Shown here: piece by piece, positions 33,602 to 41,558 of the stretch
Layout of the letters: each line of letters begins with the position of its first letter
Position numbering within the stretch: position 1 is the first letter of the stretch
NCBI GenBank assembly: GCA_903911225.1
Contig: CAIWCT010000117.1
Coordinates: 1-46,517, forward strand
Length of the DNA stretch: 46,517 bases
Reading direction: 5' to 3'
From: an uncultured delta proteobacterium
Lineage (GTDB): Bacteria; Desulfobacterota; WTBG01; CAIYCZ01; CAIRTM01
Notes under the pieces: generated by a model
The model's input: the letters and a program-made list of their open reading frames with translations, nothing else
Told to the model about the DNA's origin: nothing
The model's database searches: none
Position numbers and translations under genes: made by a program

Positions 33602-35881
33602 ATGGAACAGGAAAAGCTGCGAAGACTTGAAGAGAAATGCATACAGGACTGCGCCCCGCCCTGCACAGCTGCCTGCCCGGTGCATGTTGATGTGCGCAGC
33701 CTCACCGGCCATATCGCCCGTGGTGATTTCTCCGCAGCACTGAAGCTCCTGCGAAAAACGCTCCCGTTCCCAACCATAATAGGCAGCATCTGCGACCAGC
33801 CCTGCCGAAGCCACTGCAATAGAAGCCTGGCGGGCGGGTCTATCGAGATAGCTGCTCTTGAACGGGCCTGTGCTTTTACGGCCGACACACCAGCCCCAAA
33901 AATACTGGTGCTTCCAGCGCGGGACAAACGCGTGGCGATTGTGGGCGGCGGACTGGGCGGACTGACCGCAGCCTTTGATCTACGGAAAAAAGGCTATGCC
34001 GTTACTGTATTTGAAGCAGCGGGCAGCCTCGGTGGAAGTATCCGGAAGGTCGGCGGAGAGCGGCTTACCCCGGAATGTATCGAGGGGGAGCTTGCCGTTC
34101 TTGAGGCAATAGGTGTCGAGGTTGAGCTACATACAAAAGCTGACGTGTTTAATCTGCCGGATTTCGATGCCGTTTTTGCAGCCCCCGGTGCTGCAGGCGG
34201 CAGCCAGTATCTTCCTGTCGATCCGATCACATATGCAACAGCCCGGGAGGGCCTGTTTGCGGGCGGCAGTCTGCTGCGGGATGCCTATTCTCCCATTCTC
34301 TCCGTTGCCGACGGCAGACGCGCGGCCATAAGCATCGACCGCTATCTGCAGAATGTTTCACTCACTGCGTCTCGCGCGGGCGAAGGCAGCCTTCAATCAT
34401 GCCTCTACACCAATATGGGGTCTGTAAAGCCTGCAATTGCTCCCCCACGATCACCAAATGGGTTCACAATCCAGGAAGCTGTGCAGGAAGCGGACCGGTG
34501 CCTGCAGTGCGAGTGTCTTGAATGCGTGAAGGTCTGCCGGTATCTGGAGGCATTCGGCTCATATCCAAAAAAATACATACGCGAAACATACAACAATCTC
34601 TCTATCGTTATGGGTGTGCGACAGTCAAACGCCCTCATTAACTCCTGCAGCCTCTGTGGCCTGTGCGCCGAAGTGTGCCCCAAGGGTCTTGACATGGGCA
34701 GTGTTATGAGCGACGCGCGGCGCATTATGATCGGGCAGAAGCGCATGCCACCGTCGGCACATGATTTTGCCCTGCGCGACATGCTTTTCGCAAACAGCGA
34801 TGCCAGCGCCCTTTGCATCCCCGCGCCGGGGAAAGACTCATGCGAGTATCTCTTTTTCCCTGGCTGCCAGCTGAGCGCCTCGGCTCCGGAACATGTGGAG
34901 AAGACCTATGCACTGCTTCGCGATACATTCAGCGCCGACGTGGGGCTTATGCTTGGATGCTGCGGAGCGCCTGCCGACTGGGCAGGCCGTGATGATCTGT
35001 TGAAGCAGGTCCTTGATGATTTTTCCGTGCAGCACCGCCGGATGGGCAGCCCGCGCCTGATTCTTGCCTGCCCCAGCTGCAGCCGTGTGTTTCGGCGTTA
35101 TTTGCCTGAAGTGGAAACCGTATCACTCTGGGAAGTGCTTGAAAAATCGGGTGCCGCACCTGTTGCAGCACCGGCTCGTGAGCATGTCCTCTCCATCCAT
35201 GATCCATGCTCAGCCCGCAATGATGGGCGACTTCACGAAAGTGTGCGCATTATAGTAACAAATTTTGGCTATACAATTAAAGAACTTCCGTTAAGTAGAC
35301 AGAAGACAACCTGCTGCAGTTATGGCGGCCTTATGTGGTTTGCCAACGCCAAAGTTGCCCGCGAGGTCATTGACAGACGCATACGGGAAAGTGGGGATGA
35401 TTATCTGACCTACTGCAGCATGTGTCGCGACCTCTTTGCATCACAAGGTAAGCGCTGCTTGCATCTTCTTGATCTGCTGTTTGAGAATGATGTTTCCAGC
35501 AGCAGTAGTCGGGCCTGCCCGGGCTGGTCACAGCGTCGTGAAAACCGGGTGCAGTTGAAGCGCAGGATTCTTACAAAACTTACGGGAGAAGTTATGACCG
35601 ATGATGCCTGTGAACATCAACAGGAATTTTTTATAGCTGCAGATGTGCAGGCTGTGCTTGAACAGCGATTCATTCTTGCCGAGGATATTCGGCAGGTCAT
35701 TGCACAGGCTGAGCAGACAGGCCGTAAGCTTGTTAACCCTGAAACCGGCAGCACCCTTGCATATCACAAGCTTGGATGCGTCACGTACTGGGTCGAATAT
35801 TCGAGTACTCCCGGCGGAGCGTTCAGTATTAATAACGCCTATAGCCACCGCATGGAGATTATTGAAGGGGTGAAATCATGA
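33602..35881 (+). CDS. Pyridine nucleotide-disulfide oxidoreductase/HdrBC-like dicluster protein (DVU_1558-like)
   Basis: 759 residues with a composite layout. Residues 10-95: GltD-type Fe-S N-terminus (Cys13, 17, 21, 25; Cys64, 68, 72). Residues 108-260: FAD domain with VAIVGGGLGG (115-120). Residues 300-360: two [4Fe-4S] motifs (Cys300, 303, 308, 312 and Cys349, 352, 355, 359), HdrC-like. Residues 415-625: two CCG domains as in HdrB (Cys422, 453, 454, 490, 493; Cys536, 571, 572, 605, 608). The C-terminal 90 residues have no recognised motif. The NAD-binding half of the flavin domain seems shortened. It is probably the electron acceptor or a disulfide reductase partner of Mop. Overlaps the next gene by four bases. 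Confidence 0.85.
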   Translation: MEQEKLRRLEEKCIQDCAPPCTAACPVHVDVRSLTGHIARGDFSAALKLLRKTLPFPTIIGSICDQPCRSHCNRSLAGGSIEIAALERACAFTADTPAPKILVLPARDKRVAIVGGGLGGLTAAFDLRKKGYAVTVFEAAGSLGGSIRKVGGERLTPECIEGELAVLEAIGVEVELHTKADVFNLPDFDAVFAAPGAAGGSQYLPVDPITYATAREGLFAGGSLLRDAYSPILSVADGRRAAISIDRYLQNVSLTASRAGEGSLQSCLYTNMGSVKPAIAPPRSPNGFTIQEAVQEADRCLQCECLECVKVCRYLEAFGSYPKKYIRETYNNLSIVMGVRQSNALINSCSLCGLCAEVCPKGLDMGSVMSDARRIMIGQKRMPPSAHDFALRDMLFANSDASALCIPAPGKDSCEYLFFPGCQLSASAPEHVEKTYALLRDTFSADVGLMLGCCGAPADWAGRDDLLKQVLDDFSVQHRRMGSPRLILACPSCSRVFRRYLPEVETVSLWEVLEKSGAAPVAAPAREHVLSIHDPCSARNDGRLHESVRIIVTNFGYTIKELPLSRQKTTCCSYGGLMWFANAKVAREVIDRRIRESGDDYLTYCSMCRDLFASQGKRCLHLLDLLFENDVSSSSSRACPGWSQRRENRVQLKRRILTKLTGEVMTDDACEHQQEFFIAADVQAVLEQRFILAEDIRQVIAQAEQTGRKLVNPETGSTLAYHKLGCVTYWVEYSSTPGGAFSINNAYSHRMEIIEGVKS

Positions 35882-36084
35882 CACTTGACTCAGCCAATAA
35901 AGCCCCCTGGCATTGTGCCGCCTGCGGCATCCCCCTTGAAAAGGCCAAGGTCCAGATTGCCTATCTCGGAAGCGCCTTTCCCGTCGACCTTCTTCGGTGC
36001 AGCAGATGCGGCATCGTCTTCATACCAGAAGAGCTGGCTCTAACGCGCATGGCTGAGGCTGAAAAAATTCTTGAGGATAAATAA
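35878..36084 (+). CDS. Small zinc-ribbon/rubredoxin-like redox protein (DVU_1557-like)
   Basis: 68 residues with two CxxC pairs (WHCAACG at Cys13 and 16; LRCSRCG at Cys41 and 44), a four-cysteine site able to bind iron or zinc. The name redox protein comes from the family; metal content cannot be told from sequence. Start overlaps the previous stop (ATGA) and its stop overlaps the next start, so it is translationally coupled on both sides. Confidence 0.78.
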   Translation: MTLDSANKAPWHCAACGIPLEKAKVQIAYLGSAFPVDLLRCSRCGIVFIPEELALTRMAEAEKILEDK

Positions 36085-36674
36085 TGCTATACTCAACCGC
36101 TGCGGGTCAAAGGCATTTGTGTGCCATGACAGGCGGCATCATGCGTCCCGGTGGATTTTCACTTACGGACAGGGCAATTGCGTCATGTTCATTTCCTGCC
36201 AAAGGGCGGGTTCTTGATGCGGGCTGCGGAACGGGAATAGTTGTCGAGCATCTCCGCTCGCACCACGGATTGCTGGCCTGCGGTATCGATATCGCAACAT
36301 GTGCGTCCAGACCCTTTGCTCAGGCCTCGGTATACAGCCTTCCGGTTAAGACTGGCGCGCTGAACGGCGTGCTGTGTGAATGCGTTCTATCTCTGCTGCC
36401 CGATGCCGGCAGGGCGCTTCGAGAGTTTGGACGCGTTCTTGCGGTGGACGGCTATCTCATTTTATCTGATCTCTATGACCGGGAGCAACAGGGATGCATG
36501 CGTGAGCTTCTTCAGTGCTGCGGCTTTTCGATTATTCTCTGGGAAGACCATACAAAAGCCCTGCGCGAGCTCGGCGCGCTGATGGCGTTGCAAGGCCTTG
36601 ACCATACCACTTGTTTAGAAACGAAAAAAAGCACAGGGTATTACCTTGCCGTTGCGCGAAAGGATACATGCTGA
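36084..36674 (+). CDS. SAM-dependent methyltransferase (DVU_1556-like)
   Basis: 196 residues, class I methyltransferase fold. Motif I is GRVLDAGCGTGIVVEHL (residues 41-57); ACGIDI supplies the acidic end of strand 2; a later LSLLPDAGRALREFGRVLAVDGYLIL fits motifs post-I to III. It has no target-binding domain, so the substrate is small or is presented by a partner. Coupled to its neighbours by overlapping stop and start codons on both sides. Always found in this gene neighbourhood in related bacteria, as far as I know. Confidence 0.8.
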   Translation: MLYSTAAGQRHLCAMTGGIMRPGGFSLTDRAIASCSFPAKGRVLDAGCGTGIVVEHLRSHHGLLACGIDIATCASRPFAQASVYSLPVKTGALNGVLCECVLSLLPDAGRALREFGRVLAVDGYLILSDLYDREQQGCMRELLQCCGFSIILWEDHTKALRELGALMALQGLDHTTCLETKKSTGYYLAVARKDTC

Positions 36675-37117
36675 TGGACGATGCACTTTTTAGAATGCTA
36701 GAGCTGAACGGCAAAGGCTATTGCTGCAGCCAGATCATGTTTATCATGGCCCTTGACCTGCAGGGCAAAGCAAACCCCGATCTGGTGCGCTCCATGGCCG
36801 GGCTCTGCCACGGTATCGGCTTCAGCGGCAATACCTGCGGCGTGCTCTCAGGCGGCGCCTGCCTGCTCTCATATTATGCGGGCAAAGGCAGCGATACCGA
36901 AGTCGTGAAGCAGGGTTTTGCCACCATGCTCACCGATCTTGCGTACTGGTTTAAGCAGGAAATTGGTGTCAAATTCGGCGGCGTCACCTGTGCTGAAATC
37001 ATGATACACAGCCCGGACAGGGCTGCGTGCAAAGATATTGTCCTTGCCAGCTACGCTAAAGTGCTGGAGCTTCTAATCGAACACGGTTTTGATCCATCTG
37101 ACAGTGACGTGTTATGA
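36674..37117 (+). CDS. C-GCAxxG-C-C family protein (DVU_1555-like)
   Basis: 147 residues from the ATG that overlaps the previous stop (TGATG). Conserved cysteines: Cys17 and 18 (GYCCSQ), Cys45 (GLCHGIG), Cys55 (NTCGVLSGGACLL) with Cys63, then Cys106 and Cys119. This is the C_GCAxxG_C_C family, small cysteine-rich proteins thought to bind a metal cluster or act as redox proteins; function not established. Another ATG six bases upstream is possible (AAAGGA just before it), adding two residues. Confidence 0.83.
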   Translation: MDDALFRMLELNGKGYCCSQIMFIMALDLQGKANPDLVRSMAGLCHGIGFSGNTCGVLSGGACLLSYYAGKGSDTEVVKQGFATMLTDLAYWFKQEIGVKFGGVTCAEIMIHSPDRAACKDIVLASYAKVLELLIEHGFDPSDSDVL

Positions 37118-38445
37118 AAGATTTCCCGGCTGCCACCCAGAGCGTCTGCCCCGAATGCCTTGAGCGCATTGCGGCGCAGAGAGTCGTTCGAGGTGGCGCT
37201 ATCTATCTTGAAAAAACCTGCCCGGGCCACGGTGATTTCAGCACTGTCATCTGGCGTGACGCTGAAACCTTTGCTGCGTGGTCTCACTCCAGCGCTACGG
37301 CTTCACTCCATACAATGCCTGAAGCCTGCCCTTTTGTCTGCGGCCAATGCAGCGCTCACGGTCAGCAGCCATGCTGCGTACTGCTTGAAGTGACGCAACG
37401 TTGCAATCTCGCCTGCAGCTTCTGCTTTGCCGCAGCAGGCGGCAGCACAGAACCCGATCCCGGCTTAAATACCATTGAAGGCTGGTACTTCCGGCTGCTT
37501 GAAGCTGGCGGGCCATTCAATGTACAGCTCTCTGGCGGGGAGCCCTGCCTGCGCGACGATCTTCCGGAAATTGTGGCCATGGGCCGGTCCATGGGTTTTC
37601 CCTTCATTCAGCTCAATACCAATGGCCTTCGTATCGCCTGCGACAGTGCATACCTGGAGCGTCTTGCTGAGTCAGGCCTCTCTACAGTCTATCTGCAGTT
37701 TGACGCTACTGACGATACCGTGTATGAGCAGCTTCGGGGCGCAAAACTTTTTGATCTGAAGCGGCAGGCCATTGAGCAGTGTGCAAGGCTTAAAATCGGG
37801 GTCGTGCTGGTTGCGACGATCGTGCCCGGCATTAATGCGTATGAGCTCGGCAGCATCATTAAATTTGCCCTGCAATACAGCCCTGCTGTTCGAGGCGTAC
37901 ATTTTCAGCCCGTGAGCTATTTCGGCAGATACGCCAGGGCTCCTGAAAATGCCGACCGCATAACGCTCCCGGAAGTCATGCAGGCTATTGCGGCCCAAAC
38001 CGCCGGACTTGTAAATAGTGAGGTGCTGCGGCCGGCGGCATCGGAGCATGCGCTCTGTTCTTTTCACGGCAATTTCGTGTACATGCCCGATGGCAGCCTT
38101 CATCCCCTTGCAGGCAACAGTCCTGCAACCTGCTGCACCTGCGGTAGCTCGGCTAAAGCAAGGGATTTTGTGGCCCGCGCCTGGTCATATCCCCGACCAG
38201 CGCAGGCGACTGCAGGATTGAGCCTTGGCGGGTGGGACGACTTTCTTGAACGGGCTCGCACCCACCTCTTTACCATCTCTGGGATGGCGTTTCAGGACGC
38301 CTGGACCCTTGATCTTGAGCGGCTTCACCGCTGCCATATTTTTGTCATGAGCCCTGAAGGAAATCTTGTGCCTTTTTGCGCCTACAATCTGACCAGCCGA
38401 AATGGCAGGAGCTTGTACCGCGGCAGCAGAAAGGAAGCGCAATGA
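37114..38445 (+). CDS. Radical SAM protein (TrsS/DVU_1554-like)
   Basis: 443 residues. The radical SAM motif CNLACSFC lies at Cys97, 101, 104. Before it is a cysteine-rich front: SVCPECLERI (Cys12, 15), KTCPGHGDF (Cys36) and CPFVCGQCS (Cys72, 76, 79). After the core come two more cysteine groups (ATCCTCGSS and HRCHIF...VPFCAYN). The front CPEC...CPGHG and the PFCAYN end are like those of the archaeal tetraether-lipid synthase group of radical SAM enzymes, which suggests several auxiliary clusters. Reaction unknown. I recall the family being named TrsS, with some members selenoproteins; here ordinary Cys codons are present. Overlaps both neighbours by four bases. Confidence 0.82.
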   Translation: MKDFPAATQSVCPECLERIAAQRVVRGGAIYLEKTCPGHGDFSTVIWRDAETFAAWSHSSATASLHTMPEACPFVCGQCSAHGQQPCCVLLEVTQRCNLACSFCFAAAGGSTEPDPGLNTIEGWYFRLLEAGGPFNVQLSGGEPCLRDDLPEIVAMGRSMGFPFIQLNTNGLRIACDSAYLERLAESGLSTVYLQFDATDDTVYEQLRGAKLFDLKRQAIEQCARLKIGVVLVATIVPGINAYELGSIIKFALQYSPAVRGVHFQPVSYFGRYARAPENADRITLPEVMQAIAAQTAGLVNSEVLRPAASEHALCSFHGNFVYMPDGSLHPLAGNSPATCCTCGSSAKARDFVARAWSYPRPAQATAGLSLGGWDDFLERARTHLFTISGMAFQDAWTLDLERLHRCHIFVMSPEGNLVPFCAYNLTSRNGRSLYRGSRKEAQ

Positions 38446-39764
38446 CGCGCACACCCTTAGAGCTCTGGACTGCTCAAAAAATCGGCGCTACCGACACCAA
38501 GCATCTTACGTCTTATCTTGCCGCGTATCAGCTGAGCATGGTGCAGGAGACGCTTCACTATGCCAGAAGCCGAAGCCCTTTTTACCATCGCCATCTAAAG
38601 AATGCCCCTCACCCCATCTCGAAACTCCAGGATATTTCGACACTACCCTTTACGACAGCCGACGATATCAGGGAAAGCGGCATGCAGTTTCTCTGCGTCT
38701 CTCAGAGTGAGATTGAGCGTGTTGTAACGCTTCAAAGCACAGGCACGACGGGCAAGCCCAAGCGCCTCTATTTCACTGCGGCGGACATAGAGCATACCCT
38801 TGATTTCTTTGCCGTGGGCATGTCGACCTTCACCCGGCCCGGCGACCGTGTGCTGATTCTTTTACCGGGCGAGCTCCCTGACAGCGTTGGTGATTTGCTT
38901 GCCCGCTCACTTGAACGCATTAGTGCCTGCGGCATCAAGCATGGTCCGGTGCGAGATATAGGCAATACCCTTGCTGTCATAGAGCAGGAGAGCATCAACT
39001 GCATAGTTGGTATTCCAACACAGGTGCTTGGACTTGCGCGCTGCTCAAGAGGCCTGCCGATTTCCATAAAAAGCGTGCTCCTCACAACCGATTATGTTCC
39101 TGAGGCCATCCGCAAAGCTGTGGGAGAAGCATGGAACTGCAGTGTTTACAACCATTATGGTATGACCGAAATGGGCCTAGGCGGCGGGGTGGATTGTGAT
39201 GCTCGGCAGGGCTATCATATTCGCGAGGCAGATTTTTATTTTGAAATCATTGACCCTGCGACAGGCAAACAGTTGCCTGAAGGCCAAACCGGTGAAGTTG
39301 TTTTTACCACATTGACCAGAAGAGGCATGCCGCTTATGCGCTACCGAACGGGGGATATTTCTTTTATGCTGCCCGGAAGATGCCATTGCGGGAGCATGCT
39401 CAAGCGTTTGGGGCATATTGTCGGCAGGCTTGGCGCCGGGATGAAAATTAACCGGAATTGCTGCCTTACAATCACAGCTTTTGACGAGGCGTTTTTCACT
39501 ATTCCGCAGGTTCTGGACTACCGGGCAAGAATTTCTGAAAGAACCGGTAAAACCAATCTTACCCTTAACTTTAAACTTGCGCCTGGATGCAGTAATTCGA
39601 CTGAGCAGATAATACGGGCTGCTTTATTTCAGGTGCCCGGAATAGGAAAGGCACTGGCCGATGGGCATCTTGCAATCGGCGGCATTACTTTTGACGAAGC
39701 TGATTATTTTACTGACGGTGGCAAAAAAAGAGAAATTTACAGTCTCGAAAGGGACTATGTATGA
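38442..39764 (+). CDS. AMP-dependent CoA ligase (PaaK-like, DVU_1553-like)
   Basis: 440 residues, adenylate-forming family, closest to phenylacetate-CoA ligases. The P-loop is LQSTGTTGKPKRLYF (residues 98-111); NHYGMTEMGLGGG is the adenine-binding motif; LMRYRTGDIS carries the conserved aspartate. A cysteine pair (GRCHCGSML) near the hinge is usual in this subfamily. The likely reaction is acid + ATP + CoA to acyl-CoA + AMP + PPi. Next to an aldehyde oxidoreductase it could activate the acid produced. Start ATG overlaps the previous stop (ATGA), with AAAGGA upstream. Confidence 0.83.
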   Translation: MTRTPLELWTAQKIGATDTKHLTSYLAAYQLSMVQETLHYARSRSPFYHRHLKNAPHPISKLQDISTLPFTTADDIRESGMQFLCVSQSEIERVVTLQSTGTTGKPKRLYFTAADIEHTLDFFAVGMSTFTRPGDRVLILLPGELPDSVGDLLARSLERISACGIKHGPVRDIGNTLAVIEQESINCIVGIPTQVLGLARCSRGLPISIKSVLLTTDYVPEAIRKAVGEAWNCSVYNHYGMTEMGLGGGVDCDARQGYHIREADFYFEIIDPATGKQLPEGQTGEVVFTTLTRRGMPLMRYRTGDISFMLPGRCHCGSMLKRLGHIVGRLGAGMKINRNCCLTITAFDEAFFTIPQVLDYRARISERTGKTNLTLNFKLAPGCSNSTEQIIRAALFQVPGIGKALADGHLAIGGITFDEADYFTDGGKKREIYSLERDYV

Positions 39765-39973
39765 GCAAAAAGAGTATGCCTGAGTTTTTTAAGGAAAGCG
39801 TGCTGTTTCTAAAGGAGCGTGGTTTTAAAATAGAACCGGGGCCGGGGAAGGATGAGGTAACATTGATGATTGAAGAAAATGGCGGAATGCGGAGCTATAG
39901 CGTTTATGAAAAAGCAGTATTGCCCTCGCTTGTGAAAGAGATATTACATCATTCTCGCAGGACACTCCATTGA
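39761..39973 (+). CDS. Small hypothetical protein ending the mop-associated operon
   Basis: 70 residues, coupled to the CoA ligase by an ATGA overlap. Predicted as a short alpha-beta protein (FFKESVLFLKERGFKIE, then EVTLMIEENGGMRSYSVYEKA). No cysteines and no motif recognised. Its tight position suggests a role with the preceding enzymes. The gene families known as DVU_1551 and DVU_1552 are not present downstream. Confidence 0.6.
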   Translation: MSKKSMPEFFKESVLFLKERGFKIEPGPGKDEVTLMIEENGGMRSYSVYEKAVLPSLVKEILHHSRRTLH

Positions 39974-40152
39974 CCAGAATACTCCAACATGCAACCTGCT
40001 TCTTATAACTTGACCAAGCTCCTTTGACCTTATGATTTTGAAAGTAACCGGGACGCCACGGGCACGGAGGTGTGTTCTTTCCTGAAGATATTTAGGCGAT
40101 TTATATCGGTCCTTATAATGTTTGTAATCTATGGAATGGCACGGATTCATAG

Positions 40153-40212
40153 CGGCGACAAGCATAAAGGCCTTTTCACTACATATGGTGGTCAGGCCTT
40201 TTTTATTAAAAG
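40153..40212. repeat. Direct repeat downstream of the mop block
   Basis: Partner of 30002-30056; 25 bases (40173-40197) identical, same orientation. The mop block from 30805 to 39973 lies between the two copies. Confidence 0.8.
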
Positions 40213-40227
40213 TCCACATTTCGGGAT

Positions 40228-40313
40228 ATAACCTGGATTATCAGCCAGCATAAATTTATTATAACTTTGCTCTGGTAACATTGCTATCGTACGATAAAGT
40301 CAAAATCATCTTA
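40228..40313. repeat. Dispersed intergenic repeat, copy 2 (copy 1 at 9080-9142)
   Basis: Two blocks (40228-40262 and 40292-40313) match 9080-9114 and 9122-9142 in order and orientation. Confidence 0.6.
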
Positions 40314-40459
40314 ACTAACAGTCGTCCTATGGAAGGATTCTCGTGGTGCACTTACAACTTGAATTCGCCCTATTTACTTATAAGACGAAAGTTAAAAAAA
40401 AGGATGATTCGCTTTATGCGCACCATCCCTGTATTGGATCCGATGAAGTCCGGTTTTTA

Positions 40460-41203
40460 TTAATTCATCGGCGGGAAGCCGTATGCTTCTATCACCTCTA
40501 TCGGGATATTGTTCTGGCGGGAAACCTTCACCCCGTAGTCCTGCGTGAGCATCCAGTCGATGATTTTTTTTCTATTGTTTTTCATATGAACAAAATCTTC
40601 AGCAGCAGGGGCTGCCGCCGAAGCGCTGATAATTTCGGCATAGGCCTTCAGCGGAGCCTCTATGATATCTGAAAGCATAGCGGCATCGCCCTGTTCAAAG
40701 AAATACAGCATGCCGCATTCTGCCGCGCATTCCCCGAGCATGCCCCTGCCGACCATGAGCGCCTGGTACTCGGCAATATCCTGGCCATGGAGCTTGCATG
40801 CTGCGGCCAGCTGGGCGGTAAAAGCGTCTTTGTCTGCCTGCCTGACGGCGCTGTTTTGCATGATCAGGTCAGTGTAGAAGGTAATGATTGCGTCCTGGCC
40901 ATCGGTGCTGCCGGCACTGGCCATGATAATCATGCCCGGCACGTGCGGGTTGGCTGGCCAGGCAAATGCCTGCAGCAGCGTAATATCCGTGGGGGCTCCT
41001 TCAACCGAGCCGCCGCACAAATCGACACGCGCTACGGAAGCCTTCTCAAAAATGCTGCTGGAACACAGATGTATTTCGGCTTCCCATGCACCGTCTTTTT
41101 GTACTGTGCCCTTAAAAGAATCGGCGCCATTCATTTCAGTCAGGCAGCCTTTGACTATTTCAAGATGATTCTGTTGTGGAAAAAGAAAGCTGTTTTTGCC
41201 CAT
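40460..41203 (-). CDS. Divergent protein resembling coproporphyrinogen III oxidase HemF
   Basis: 247 residues. I recognise no exact family, but features line up in order with HemF: SSIFEKASVARVDLCGG (HemF has VFEQAGVNFSHVHG), PANPHVPGMIIM (HPHNPYVPTSHAN), CKLHGQDIAEYQALM, GMLYFFEQGD (GLFFDDL) and EAPLKAYAEII (TDAYLPIVERR). The WWFGGG motif, the His after the NPxVP motif and the RGRYVEFN strand are absent, so it is unlikely to be an active oxygen-dependent oxidase; it may bind a tetrapyrrole or have a new role. A GTG directly before the ATG at 41203 is an alternative start; GGGGGA lies upstream. Confidence 0.5.
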   Translation of the reverse strand: MGKNSFLFPQQNHLEIVKGCLTEMNGADSFKGTVQKDGAWEAEIHLCSSSIFEKASVARVDLCGGSVEGAPTDITLLQAFAWPANPHVPGMIIMASAGSTDGQDAIITFYTDLIMQNSAVRQADKDAFTAQLAAACKLHGQDIAEYQALMVGRGMLGECAAECGMLYFFEQGDAAMLSDIIEAPLKAYAEIISASAAAPAAEDFVHMKNNRKKIIDWMLTQDYGVKVSRQNNIPIEVIEAYGFPPMN

Positions 41204-41304
41204 CACGCATCCCCCCGAAAGTTGATTGTCGTTAATATCGCCCCTGCTGTAGTGTCAAAATCCGATCATTGTTTGACCTCTTCGGAATCATTGCACGGCA
41301 CTCT
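41204..41304. other. Spacer between the HemF-like gene and a small gene
   Basis: About 100 bases with the ribosome-binding region of the HemF-like gene. No other feature seen. Confidence 0.4.
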
Positions 41305-41463
41305 TCAATGAAGCGTCACGGCATCGGAAATCAGGCTATGATTAATGATGCTCGCTTTGCCGTTTTTTACTTCTATCTCAAAGGAAAGTCTTCCGGAAAA
41401 CTCTGCAGGGTCAAGCTTATATTTCTTCAGTATGGTGGACATTAATTGTTTCAACACATCCAT
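41305..41463 (-). CDS. Small conserved-looking protein, 52 residues
   Basis: Starts MDVLKQLMSTILKKYKLDPA and ends ISDAVTLH. The start at 41463 has GAAAGGA about eight bases upstream; another in-frame ATG three codons earlier has its ribosome site too close. The composition (amphipathic helix, then a strand RLSFEIEVKNGKASI) looks like real protein. Unknown function. It is on the same strand as and 101 bases upstream of the HemF-like gene. Confidence 0.5.
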   Translation of the reverse strand: MDVLKQLMSTILKKYKLDPAEFSGRLSFEIEVKNGKASIINHSLISDAVTLH

Positions 41464-41558
41464 GCTTTCCATCCTTTCATTACATGCCCATGCTGTCTGT
41501 ACCGCAGCAGGCAGCTACCTATTGCATTATGCCTTGTTGACGTACCATAAACTTTTAC

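Larger units (their letters stand above)
39974..40459. other. Intergenic region with two dispersed repeats
   Basis: No convincing gene. It contains the direct repeat at 40153-40212 (partner upstream of mop) and the element at 40228-40313 (partner at 9080-9142). Convergent genes flank the region, but no clear terminator hairpin was seen. Confidence 0.55.
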
